From positions 5,580,001 to 5,644,000 of the forward strand of contig NZ_CP046172.1 of NCBI RefSeq assembly GCF_011801145.1: DNA of 64,000 nucleotides. The letters are read 5' to 3'. Shown piece by piece: positions 53,996 to 62,185 of this stretch (positions are counted from its first letter, which is position 1; each line of letters opens with the position of its first letter). The notes below the pieces were generated by a model. The model was given only the letters and a program-made list of their open reading frames with translations, was not told where the DNA came from and did not search any database. The stretch is from Nocardia arthritidis. Lineage in GTDB: Bacteria > Actinomycetota > Actinomycetes > Mycobacteriales > Mycobacteriaceae. Both the position numbers and the translations under genes were made by a program.

Positions 53996-55315
53996 TCAGC
54001 GCAGGAATCCGGTGTAGTTCTTCGTCATCAGCTGGCTTTCCAGCTGTTTGATCGTGTCGAGGCCGACGCTCACCACGATCAGCACCGAGGTGCCGCCGAA
54101 TGCGAGATTCTGCGCCGGACCGGCCGCGCCGAAGTGCGCCAGCAGATTCGGCAGCACGGCGACGACGCCGAGGTAGACCGACCCCGGCAGCGTGATCCGC
54201 GTGAGCACATGACTCAGATAGTCGGCGGTCGCCTTACCGGGACGGTAGCCGGGTACGAAGCCGCCGAACTTCCGCATCTCATCCGCCCGCTCGGCCGGAT
54301 CGACCGTCACCGAGACGTAGAAGTAGGTGAAGAACACGATCAGCGCGATATAGACCGCGACATGGACCGGATTTCCGGGATCGACCAGATACCGCTGAAC
54401 CACCCGCTGCCATCCGGTCTGCTCGCCCGGGCCCCGCTGGGTCAGCTGCGTCAGCAGATTCGGCAGATACAGCAGTGACGAGCCGAAGATGACCGGAACG
54501 ACACCGGCCTGGTTGACCTTCAGCGGCAGATAGGTCGAGGATCCGCCGTACATTTTCCGGCCAACCACGCGCTTGGCGTACTGCACCGGAATCCGGCGCT
54601 GACCCTGCTCGACGAAGATCACGCCGACGATCATCAGCAAAACCGCGGCACAGACGCCGATGAAGATCAACACGCCGCTGCTGTTCAGAATCGATCTGCC
54701 CTGGCTGGGGATTCGCGCGGCGATCCCGGCGAAGATCAGCAGCGACATACCGTTGCCGATACCGCGTTCGGTGATCTGCTCGCCGAACCACATGGCAAGG
54801 GCCGCACCCGCGGTCATCACCAGCACGATCACGAGCATCGCGAAAATGCCGTTGTCGGCGAGCACTTCCTTCGGACAGCCGCGCAGCAGCTGTTTGCGCG
54901 CGGCCAACGCCACCAGCGTCGAGGCCTGCAATGCCCCGAGCGCCACCGCCAGATAGCGGGTGTACTGGGTGATCTTCGCCTGTCCCGCTTGACCTTCCGC
55001 GCGCAGATCCGCGAACCGCGGGATCACCACCGTCAGCAGCTGGGTGACGATACTCGCGGTGATATACGGCACGATGCCCACCGCGAACACCGTGAGTTGC
55101 AGCATCGCGCCACCGGAGAACACATCGATGAGCTGATAAATACCCGCCGACTCGCCGCCGGATACGACGTCGATACAGTCGCGAACCGACCGATAGTCCA
55201 CCCCCGGCGACGGCAGCGTCGCCCCGAGCCGGAACAGCGCGAGCAGTCCGAGCGTCCACAGTATCCGCCGCCGCAGATCCGGGGTACGGAAGGCCGGAAC
55301 AAGGGCGGATAGCAC
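53996..55315 (-). CDS. secY: SecY translocon subunit (stand-alone)
   Basis: A 439-residue SecY with about ten TM segments: RRILWTLGLLALFRLGATLPSPGVD at TM1, GGAMLQLTVFAVGIVPYITASI, YLPLKVNQAGVVPVIFGSSL and RKFGGFVPGYRPG, ending TKNYTGFLR. It forms the protein-conducting channel with SecE/SecG. No spc-operon genes (adk, map, rpl) flank it, so this is either a translocated secY or a second paralog. The GTG has AGGAGG 4 nt upstream. It sits beside a response regulator and a secreted protein gene. Confidence 0.88.
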   Translation of the reverse strand: MLSALVPAFRTPDLRRRILWTLGLLALFRLGATLPSPGVDYRSVRDCIDVVSGGESAGIYQLIDVFSGGAMLQLTVFAVGIVPYITASIVTQLLTVVIPRFADLRAEGQAGQAKITQYTRYLAVALGALQASTLVALAARKQLLRGCPKEVLADNGIFAMLVIVLVMTAGAALAMWFGEQITERGIGNGMSLLIFAGIAARIPSQGRSILNSSGVLIFIGVCAAVLLMIVGVIFVEQGQRRIPVQYAKRVVGRKMYGGSSTYLPLKVNQAGVVPVIFGSSLLYLPNLLTQLTQRGPGEQTGWQRVVQRYLVDPGNPVHVAVYIALIVFFTYFYVSVTVDPAERADEMRKFGGFVPGYRPGKATADYLSHVLTRITLPGSVYLGVVAVLPNLLAHFGAAGPAQNLAFGGTSVLIVVSVGLDTIKQLESQLMTKNYTGFLR

Positions 55316-55557
55316 GAAACCTCCTGATAGCCAACGATTCTGGGACCGCAGTGCGGACCTCCCACGCTACGGAGATCCGCCCCCGCCGACGTCGCCCACG
55401 AGTCGGACTTCGGACTCCCCCGATCGCGGGAAAGTCCTGTCGGGCGGGCTCGGGCGATGGCACGTGGAAACGGGACCCGTCCGGCGACCGCGCGGATACG
55501 AATAACCACCAGCCCTGTGCCACATACGAACTCGGCGACGAATGGAGTGAGCTGACT

Positions 55558-56808
55558 ATGGGTCTGGTCCGGAACGGGATGCTGGTGTTCCTGGCGTCGG
55601 TATTGTTCGCTACGGGCAGTTCGGTGGAGGCCGTGGCGGCGGGCCCATTCCAAGACCCGGTTGTGGTGGGGTACAGGGCTTTCGAGCCGTCGATCGAGAT
55701 AGCGCCCGACGGGACGGTGTACATAGCCGGACCGGAAGGTGTGCTTTCGAATGGTATTTCCAGCCCCAGCACCATCTTTCGGTCGACGGATGCGGGCGCG
55801 AGCTGGGTCGCCACCCCGCCGACCATGCGCGGGTTCTGGCCCGGTGGCGGCGACGCGGCGCTGGCGATCGCCCCCAACGGCAGCCTGGCCGTGGCCGATC
55901 TGTGGGCGGGCAGCTCGACGGCGGGCCGGTCGGGCGACCGGTCCGACAGCTGGATCGCGCTGCCGATCGCCGGCCTGCCGATCCAGGACCGGCCGTGGCT
56001 GGCGAGCACCGGATCGTCGACTTACCTTGCCTACCACCAGATCCCGAGCGGTATCGCGGTGTCGAAGTCGATCGACGGCGGCCTCACCTACCCGCTGACC
56101 ACCGTCGCCGCCACCGCTATCGATCAGGGCGGATGCGTTACCTGTTCGGCGGGCAGCGTTATCGCGAGCGATGGCGGCGGCCCGCTCACCGATAAGGTCG
56201 GCGTCATCTTCAACGCGGCGAACGGCGGAGTCGGATTCAGCCGCTCGACCGACGGCGGCATCACGTGGTCGGTGAAAACCGTAGCAGCGTCCGGCAATTC
56301 GGATAACACCCTGGTCTTCCCGACGGTCGCCGACTCCGGCGACGGCCGCCTCGTCGCCGTGTGGCTGCGGGTGGCGGGCGGGCGCAGCGCGGTGCAGACG
56401 GCCGTATCCGCCGACTGGGGTCAGACCTGGTCCGAGCCGAAAACCGTTGTCGGAAACGGCACTTCGGTCTATCCGTGGGTTGCCGCGAAGGGTGACAAGG
56501 TCGCGATCTCGCTGTACTGGAACAACACCGACGGCACCGCCGACGGCACCGCTCCCGGCGTGCCCTGGTACGAGTCCTACCTGGAGAGCGACGATTTCGC
56601 GGCGAGCTTCGGCCCGCTGCAGACGGCCGACCCGACGCCGGTGAAGTTCGGTCCGATCTGTACGGGCGGTACGAGCTGCCAGGCCAACCGGGAGCTCGGC
56701 GATTTCCAATCGGTCGCCCTCGATAACGCGGGCCGGGCCAACCTCGCCTACAACCGGTCGATCGATAACGGAGCCAATGTCGAGGTGCGATTCACTCGGC
56801 AGAGCTGA
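55558..56808 (+). CDS. Secreted Asp-box (sialidase-like) protein
   Basis: A 416-residue protein with a signal peptide (LVRNGMLVFLASVLFATGSSVEAVAAG). Four Asp-box repeats are visible: S-T-D-A-G-A-S-W, S-I-D-G-G-L-T-Y, S-T-D-G-G-I-T-W and S-A-D-W-G-Q-T-W, the fold of six-bladed sialidase-like propellers. The FRIP Arg and the nucleophile Tyr-Glu pair of true sialidases are not clear, so it may be a non-hydrolytic or other glycan-binding protein. GGAG lies 10 nt before the ATG. Confidence 0.75.
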   Translation: MGLVRNGMLVFLASVLFATGSSVEAVAAGPFQDPVVVGYRAFEPSIEIAPDGTVYIAGPEGVLSNGISSPSTIFRSTDAGASWVATPPTMRGFWPGGGDAALAIAPNGSLAVADLWAGSSTAGRSGDRSDSWIALPIAGLPIQDRPWLASTGSSTYLAYHQIPSGIAVSKSIDGGLTYPLTTVAATAIDQGGCVTCSAGSVIASDGGGPLTDKVGVIFNAANGGVGFSRSTDGGITWSVKTVAASGNSDNTLVFPTVADSGDGRLVAVWLRVAGGRSAVQTAVSADWGQTWSEPKTVVGNGTSVYPWVAAKGDKVAISLYWNNTDGTADGTAPGVPWYESYLESDDFAASFGPLQTADPTPVKFGPICTGGTSCQANRELGDFQSVALDNAGRANLAYNRSIDNGANVEVRFTRQS

Positions 56809-56848
56809 ACGGACCGCCGCGATTGATCCCCGCCCTACAATGCCCATC

Positions 56849-57889
56849 ATGAGCACGCGAGCTGTGCACTTCGTCGGCAGCTATCCGGCAGGCAGCCCTG
56901 ACGAGGCGATGCGGGCGATGCTCGACGGCGCGGGCGCGCGGATGCGCACCCTACCCAATGGCGAAACCGACAGGTACGAACTGTATGTGCTGCCGATCAT
57001 CGACGATCTGGTCCGGCAGGGGGCACTCGAGGTGAAACAGGTGGGTCGCTGGAGTCCGGGCTGGCGCAGGACCATTCACCGGGTTCCGCCGGGCAAGACG
57101 CTCACCGGCGACATGATGGATCTCGGCTACCTGCGCGAGGCCGAGCAGGCGCTGCCCGCATTCACCGCGTTGCGGCGGGAGTACGAATTGCCCGGGCTCA
57201 CAATGCAGGTCGGCATGCCGACCGACCTCAGCCTGACCTTCGTCGCGGTCGGCGCCGCCGGGGTGCGGTCGCATCGCAAAGCCTTCGCCGACGCCAGCCT
57301 CCGCGATATCCCGACGATCCGCGAATCGACCGGCGACAACGTCGTTTTCCAGCTGGAGGCCACCGCCGAACTGGTGTTGATGGCGCTCGCCCAGCCCCTG
57401 CACCGACAGGTCGACGCCCGGTTCGGCCTGGCCGCCGGGATCGCCGCGATGGCCGCCGCCGCGCCCGCGGGCACCCGGTTCGGCGTGCACATGTGCCTCG
57501 GCAGCTTGAACAACAAGGCCGCCACCGGGTTGCGCTCCGCGGCACCGCTCGTCGACCTTGCCAATTCCATTGCGCGACAATGGCCGTCAGGGCGAACGCT
57601 GGAGTACGTACACGGCCCGTTCGCCGCGGGTGCCATCCCGCCCTCCACCAAACCCGAATTCTATGAACCACTTTCGCGTCTCGCACTGCCGCGGGGCACC
57701 GCCTTCTACGCGGGGTTCGTACACGATGTCCCCACCGAGGCAGAGCAACGCCATACCCTGCACATGATCGAGGAGCGCCTCGGCCGCCCGGTGGACGGTG
57801 TCGCGAGCCCCTGCGGCCTCGGCCGTCGTCCGCGCGACATTGCCGACGCAATGGTGGCCCGTGCCGACATCCTCGCCGGGGCGGACTGA
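56849..57889 (+). CDS. UROD/MetE-like superfamily protein
   Basis: A 346-residue protein of the cobalamin-independent methionine synthase/uroporphyrinogen decarboxylase-like barrel: ETDRYELYVLPIIDDLV, LTFVAVGAAGVRSHRKAFADASL, FGVHMCLGSLNNKAA and EYVHGPFAAG. The zinc-binding set of MetE is incomplete, so the reaction is unknown. I start at the ATG at 56849. TACAAT (56836-56841) is a good -10 and would place the transcript start on this codon (leaderless). ATG at 56840 is possible. Confidence 0.68.
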   Translation: MSTRAVHFVGSYPAGSPDEAMRAMLDGAGARMRTLPNGETDRYELYVLPIIDDLVRQGALEVKQVGRWSPGWRRTIHRVPPGKTLTGDMMDLGYLREAEQALPAFTALRREYELPGLTMQVGMPTDLSLTFVAVGAAGVRSHRKAFADASLRDIPTIRESTGDNVVFQLEATAELVLMALAQPLHRQVDARFGLAAGIAAMAAAAPAGTRFGVHMCLGSLNNKAATGLRSAAPLVDLANSIARQWPSGRTLEYVHGPFAAGAIPPSTKPEFYEPLSRLALPRGTAFYAGFVHDVPTEAEQRHTLHMIEERLGRPVDGVASPCGLGRRPRDIADAMVARADILAGAD

Positions 57890-57929
57890 CCCACTCCGAG
57901 GGTGTCGGCATACTCGATGCGTTCGGCGA

Positions 57930-59051
57930 CTATCGCGGCAGGCGCATCTCGGGCAGCATCAGATCAACCAGCTTGGCGGCGACCGCGGCGGGCGTCTCCC
58001 GGTCGGTGTCGATGACCAGCGCCCCATCGCGGTCGCCGCGCAGCGCGGCCGACTCGGCCGTCGCCCGGGCAAGCAGCCGATCCTGTTGTGGCGCAGCGAC
58101 CCCGACCAGCGAATCGCCCGCGAGCCGAGGGCCCTCACCGTTGCCGCGGCGGGCGATGCGGCGCGCGAGTTCGCCCGGTGACGCCTCCAGGTACACGGTG
58201 GTGACGAGTTCGCCTGCCAGCGCACGGAGGTACGTTTCCGGCGCGCCCCTCGCGACGACTATCAGCGCCTGCGCGTCCGCGCCGCGATAGCCGTTCCAGG
58301 CATGAATCATGTTCTCGGCCTTGATATCCGGAAGATATTCCGACGGATGGAAGCCGAACTGATCGGCGTCGACGTACCCGGTGCGGATGCCGCGCGCCGA
58401 CAGTGCCCGCAGCACTTCCCAGCCGACGGTCGATTTCCCCACCGCCGTCGGACCGGCGAGCAGCAGCACCGGCATCCCCGCGCCGGGCACGGGCGGCATG
58501 GGCGACGGAACGGTATCCACCTGCGCGGCAGGGCTTATCCGATCGGCAAGCGCATCGATCACCGCCTCCGGCGACAACCCGGTCGTATCGAAGACCGAGC
58601 CGATCGCATTGCGGTCCAACGTATCCGCGATACCCATCAGTTCATCGATCTGCTCCTCGGGCGAACCACGCCCGAGGAACCGGCGACGCAATTCCGCGCG
58701 ATCACAGCGGAGCCGAATCAGTTGAAGGTCGAAATCAGTTGTGCTGGGCAGGTATTCGTCGATTCCCCGCTCCGGGTCGACCACACCGGACACGATGACC
58801 TGTCGCGCGCCGTACCGCCGGAAGGTCTCGAGCACCGGAACGAGATTACCGCTCGCCAACCGGTGGTACCGGGGATCGCCGGGCGGCGCGGGCAGCAGCA
58901 GACCCAACTGGTCGATGTCGACATAGGCGACCGGCCGCCCCGCCGCCCGCTCGTACAGCCCCCACGCGACCGTCGACTTGCCGACACCCGGTGCACCCGT
59001 CACCCACAGCACAGAAACCGGCAGCACCCCATACCCCTTCGCATCGCTCAT
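57930..59051 (-). CDS. Protein with two tandem P-loop kinase-like domains
   Basis: A 373-residue protein made of two P-loop NTPase halves: Walker A GAPGVGKST (K25) and GPTAVGKST (K206). Each is followed by DID/DAD-type substrate residues (AYVDIDQLGL and GYVDADQFGF), giving an internal duplication about 180 residues long. This is typical of gluconate-kinase/chloramphenicol-phosphotransferase-like small-molecule kinases. Substrate unknown. GGGG precedes the ATG at 59051. Confidence 0.75.
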   Translation of the reverse strand: MSDAKGYGVLPVSVLWVTGAPGVGKSTVAWGLYERAAGRPVAYVDIDQLGLLLPAPPGDPRYHRLASGNLVPVLETFRRYGARQVIVSGVVDPERGIDEYLPSTTDFDLQLIRLRCDRAELRRRFLGRGSPEEQIDELMGIADTLDRNAIGSVFDTTGLSPEAVIDALADRISPAAQVDTVPSPMPPVPGAGMPVLLLAGPTAVGKSTVGWEVLRALSARGIRTGYVDADQFGFHPSEYLPDIKAENMIHAWNGYRGADAQALIVVARGAPETYLRALAGELVTTVYLEASPGELARRIARRGNGEGPRLAGDSLVGVAAPQQDRLLARATAESAALRGDRDGALVIDTDRETPAAVAAKLVDLMLPEMRLPR

Positions 59052-59133
59052 CGAGACCCCATCCTCGGGCCGACTCCCGATCAACTCAACCGAATTTCCG
59101 GCCGCACCGGACACTCTGTCCCCTCGGCCGGAT

Positions 59134-59886
59134 TCACCACCCGGAGTAGATCCCATCGACGAGCCTCGGCGCCACGGTGCTCGAGTTCAGCTCGGCGGCC
59201 AGGCGCACATCGGCGGCCATATCGATCTCGGCCAGTTCCCGCCCCGATATCGAATCCGCCAGCAGGGTATCGAGTTCGGCGGCGGCGGACCGGAAAGCAT
59301 AAGCGGCCAAACATATTTCGGGCGACGGATGATCGCATCGGTCCAGCAGCGCGGCGGCGATGGCTCCGGCGCCGAGGTAGTCCTCGATGCCGGGGCGCAG
59401 CGGACCCTCGATGACACCCCAGCGCTCACCCGCCGGAATCACGCCGATCGGCCGCCCGCCCGCCGCATCGGCCGCCGCCTTCGCGACCGCATCGGCATTG
59501 CGCAGCGATCCGGCGAATACCGCGGTGGCGAATCCGGCCGCCCGGGCGGACAGCGTCGCACCATTCGGCGACGGCAGCGCCAGCAGCGCGCCCGCGGGCA
59601 GGTCCAGCAGCGATGCCGGGCTCAGCGACCAGCCCGGCTCACCTTTCGCCGCCGCGAGCACCGCGCCCGCCGCCTGTGCCGCGCGTTGCGCGCGCGGATC
59701 GGTGTGCCTGTGCGGTAGCGGCAGCACCCGGGCGCCGCGCCCGACCGCGATATCCACCGACGTGGAGAACGAGAGCACGTCGACGATGATCACCGCACCG
59801 CATTCCGGCGCGAGCGCGTCGACTCCCTCGCCGCCCCACTCCAATCGGACCGCATAGCCGTCCTGGCCGAAAACGCCGGAGTTCAT
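59134..59886 (-). CDS. comB: 2-phosphosulfolactate phosphatase family (ComB-like)
   Basis: A 250-residue ComB-family protein: VIIVDVLSFSTSVDIAVGRGARV, LPSPNGATLSA, VFAGSLRNADAV, IPAGERWG and GIEDYLGAGAIAA. In methanogens and Bacillus, ComB dephosphorylates 2-phosphosulfolactate (coenzyme M or sulfolactate route). Neither pathway is evident here, and actinomycetes encode this family widely, so the substrate may differ. It is upstream of the kinase-like gene on the same strand, with an 82-bp gap. Confidence 0.85.
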   Translation of the reverse strand: MNSGVFGQDGYAVRLEWGGEGVDALAPECGAVIIVDVLSFSTSVDIAVGRGARVLPLPHRHTDPRAQRAAQAAGAVLAAAKGEPGWSLSPASLLDLPAGALLALPSPNGATLSARAAGFATAVFAGSLRNADAVAKAAADAAGGRPIGVIPAGERWGVIEGPLRPGIEDYLGAGAIAAALLDRCDHPSPEICLAAYAFRSAAAELDTLLADSISGRELAEIDMAADVRLAAELNSSTVAPRLVDGIYSGW

Positions 59887-60200
59887 TCATCCCCCTGATG
59901 GTCCGCGCCGATCCTGGACGGCGGGTTCACTGTTCGAACGATGGGACGATACCCGCCCGCGAGCCCGGATCCGCAGGCGCGTAAGCACTTCGGCCACCGT
60001 GGCGCTCCCGGCTTCGGCACCGCCGCATGCCGATCCAATTCGCTGCATCGATAGCGAATCCAGGACCGCGAGAAAATCAAGATCCGCTGCCGTGATTGGT
60101 TCGAGATAATGATCCCTACGGTCTCACATAATCAGAAAAACATGGTTGACCAGCAGATATATCAATCCATATCCACCCGATGACCGGCATTAAACTCAAC

Positions 60201-60216
60201 TGTGATCGTTATCACA
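60201..60216. promoter_or_regulatory. Crp/GlxR-type site TGTGA-N6-TCACA
   Basis: TGTGA-TCGTTA-TCACA matches the consensus exactly, 72 bp upstream of the sigma factor start. It is the second such site in the window. Confidence 0.6.
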
Positions 60217-60221
60217 CTCAT

Positions 60222-60247
60222 CTTTGTCGGGCCGGTGCGCCGGGTAC
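60222..60247 (+). promoter_or_regulatory. SigB/SigF-type promoter candidate
   Basis: CTTT (60222-60225), 16 bp, then GGGTAC (60242-60247) resembles the actinobacterial SigB/SigF consensus (GTTT/GNNT-N14-17-GGGTAC/T). It lies 41 bp before the GTG, so autoregulation is plausible. Confidence 0.4.
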
Positions 60248-60287
60248 CCGAAAAATACTTCGGAAAAATTCCAGAGGAGGTGTCACG

Positions 60288-61112
60288 GTGGCCACCGAAT
60301 TCGTCGCTGATGCCACTGACTTTTCGCCAGCGCGGCGGGGCCGGGATTCATACGACGATATCGAGCCGTGGTTCGACAAGCTCGCGGCGCTCGACACGCT
60401 CGATCCGCACCGTAATGCGTTGCGCGAGCACATCATCGAGCTGTGCCTGCCGCTGGCGGATCACATCGCCCGCCGCTTCGCCGGCCGGGGTGAGGCGTAT
60501 GAGGACCTCGTACAGGTCGCGCGGGTCGGATTGCTGCTCGCCGTCGACCGGTTCGATCTGACGCGCGGCAACAGCTTCCTCTCGTTCGCGGTACCGACCG
60601 TGATGGGCGAGGTGCGCAGATACTTCCGTGACAGCGGCTGGGCGGTGCGGGTGCCGCGCCGCCTCAAGGAGTTGCAGCAGCGGATCGCTTCCGTCACACC
60701 GGAATTGGCGCAGCGGCTGGGCCGCCAGCCCACGGCGACCGACCTCGCCGCCGAGCTCGGCACCGATCACGAGGAGATCGCCCAGGCGCTGATCGCCGCC
60801 AACGGCTACACCTGCGACTCCATCGACGCCGGAACCGACGGCGGCGAGGACGCGGCGGCCGCGTTCCATGAGGACCCGCTGGCCACCATCGACCCCAACT
60901 ACGAGCTGGTGGAGAACGCGATAGCCGTCGCCCCGCTCATCGCCGAACTGCCCGAACGCGAACGCAGGGTGCTGGAACTACGCTTCGGCGAGTCGCAGAC
61001 GCAGACGCAGATCGCCGAGCGGCTCGGCCTTTCGCAGATGCATATCTCCCGCATCCTCAACCGCACCCTGCGCGAACTGCGCGAGCGAGCGCTGGAGAGC
61101 CAACCCGCCTGA
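60288..61112 (+). CDS. SigF/SigB-family RNA polymerase sigma factor
   Basis: A 274-residue group 3 sigma factor. Region 2 is LPLADHIARRFAGRGEAYEDLVQVARVGLLLAVDRFDLTRG then FAVPTVMGEVRRYFRDSGWAVRVPRRLKEL, typical of SigF. Region 3 follows, and region 4 ends in the HTH TQTQIAERLGLSQMHISRILNRTLRELRE. These control stress, envelope or stationary-phase genes. GAGGAGG is 5 nt before the GTG. No anti-sigma (RsbW) gene is next to it, so regulation may be transcriptional through the Crp and SigF-type sites. Confidence 0.92.
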   Translation: MATEFVADATDFSPARRGRDSYDDIEPWFDKLAALDTLDPHRNALREHIIELCLPLADHIARRFAGRGEAYEDLVQVARVGLLLAVDRFDLTRGNSFLSFAVPTVMGEVRRYFRDSGWAVRVPRRLKELQQRIASVTPELAQRLGRQPTATDLAAELGTDHEEIAQALIAANGYTCDSIDAGTDGGEDAAAAFHEDPLATIDPNYELVENAIAVAPLIAELPERERRVLELRFGESQTQTQIAERLGLSQMHISRILNRTLRELRERALESQPA

Positions 61113-61138
61113 ACCCCGGCCGCGAAATCCGGTTCAGG
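61108..61138. terminator. Hairpin overlapping both convergent stop codons
   Basis: CCTGAACC (61108-61115) pairs with GGTTCAGG (61131-61138). The left arm contains the TGA of the sigma factor, the right arm the complement of the TGA of the LysR gene, giving a compact bidirectional terminator. Confidence 0.55.
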
Positions 61139-62045
61139 ACTGGTCGATTCGGGCCGCGAGGCCGCGCTCGAGGTGGTCGAGCAAGGCGCGCGTGCGGCGC
61201 GGGACGGCCGGTGCGGCGGCGTAGGTGGCGTAGATATCGGCGCTGGGCGTATCGATCTCGGGCAGCACCCGCACCAGTGCGCCCGCCCGTAGCAGCGGCC
61301 CGACATGCCACAGCGAGCGCATGATCAGCCCGCGGCCCTCCAGACACCAGCCGACGATGACGTCCCCGTCGTTGCTCACCAGATTGCCGGTGACCCGGAC
61401 CGCGCTTTCCTTTCCGTCGGGTTCGACGAAACGCCAAAGGGCATAGTCGCTTTCGTTCTCGCGCAGCACGATGCAGTTGTGCCGGTCCAGCTCCGCCGTC
61501 GTCGCGGGGGCGCCGTGCTCGCGTAGGTATTCCGGTGCGGCACAGACGATCCGGCGGTTGCGGCAGAGCCGGGTGGCGGTGAGCCGGGAATCGGGCAGCG
61601 CGCCGACATGGATATCGATATCGAATCCGGTGCCCGCGATATTGAGCGGCGCCGACGACAACTCCAGGTCGATCTGCGACTGCGGGTGGGCGCCGACGAA
61701 TTCGGCCACCAGATCGGCGATATGGGCCCGCCCGAGCCCGATGGTCGACCGCACGTGCAACCGGCCGCGCAGTTCGCCGTGCTGCTCGGCCACCGAATCC
61801 TCCAGCTGTTCCAGTTCGGCCGCGATCCGCGCCGCGCCCGCGGCATAACGTTCGCCCTCGGGCGTGAGCGACAGCCTGCGGGTGGTGCGCTGGATCAGCG
61901 GGACGCCGAGCCGGGATTCGATCTGCGCGAGCCGCTTGCTCACCGCCGACACCGAGACGCCGAATTCGCGCGCGGCCTCGGTCAGGCTGCGCGAGCGGGC
62001 GACGATATCGAAAAACAGTACGTCGTCGCTCAAACCACCACGCAC
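61134..62045 (-). CDS. LysR-family transcriptional regulator
   Basis: A 303-residue LTTR. The HTH is SRSLTEAAREFGVSVSAVSKRLAQIESRLGVPLIQRTTRRLSLT. The C-terminal inducer domain includes FDIDIHVGALPDSRLTATRLCRNRRIVCAAPEYL and AGALVRVLPEID. AGGAGG is 5 nt before the GTG at 62045. It is divergent from a dehydrogenase/transporter pair for hydroxy acids, so it probably activates them in response to a tartrate- or malate-like inducer. Confidence 0.92.
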   Translation of the reverse strand: MRGGLSDDVLFFDIVARSRSLTEAAREFGVSVSAVSKRLAQIESRLGVPLIQRTTRRLSLTPEGERYAAGAARIAAELEQLEDSVAEQHGELRGRLHVRSTIGLGRAHIADLVAEFVGAHPQSQIDLELSSAPLNIAGTGFDIDIHVGALPDSRLTATRLCRNRRIVCAAPEYLREHGAPATTAELDRHNCIVLRENESDYALWRFVEPDGKESAVRVTGNLVSNDGDVIVGWCLEGRGLIMRSLWHVGPLLRAGALVRVLPEIDTPSADIYATYAAAPAVPRRTRALLDHLERGLAARIDQS

Positions 62046-62064
62046 GCGATCCTCCTGTCGATTG

Positions 62065-62079
62065 TTTCCGCTCGGGAAA
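62065..62079. promoter_or_regulatory. LysR-type binding dyad
   Basis: TTTCC-GCTCG-GGAAA, 15 bp, contains an inner T-N11-A and lies 19 bp upstream of the LysR start and about 107 bp before the dehydrogenase, a usual place for an LTTR recognition site. Confidence 0.45.
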
Positions 62080-62185
62080 GAGTCTCTTGCGCTCTCGGTA
62101 CTATCGCCCGCCGGCTATCGGAGCCTACCGTTGTGGGCCAGCCGACAACAAAGCACGCGGCTCGTCAGCAAGGAGGTCCGCAACG

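Larger units (their letters stand above)
59887..60287. promoter_or_regulatory. 401-bp divergent regulatory region of ComB and sigma factor genes
   Basis: No gene is supported here. Notable elements are a Crp-type palindrome at 60201-60216 and a SigB/SigF-like promoter at 60222-60247. TTGACC at 60146-60151, with TATCCA 18 bp on, may be a housekeeping promoter. Confidence 0.5.
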
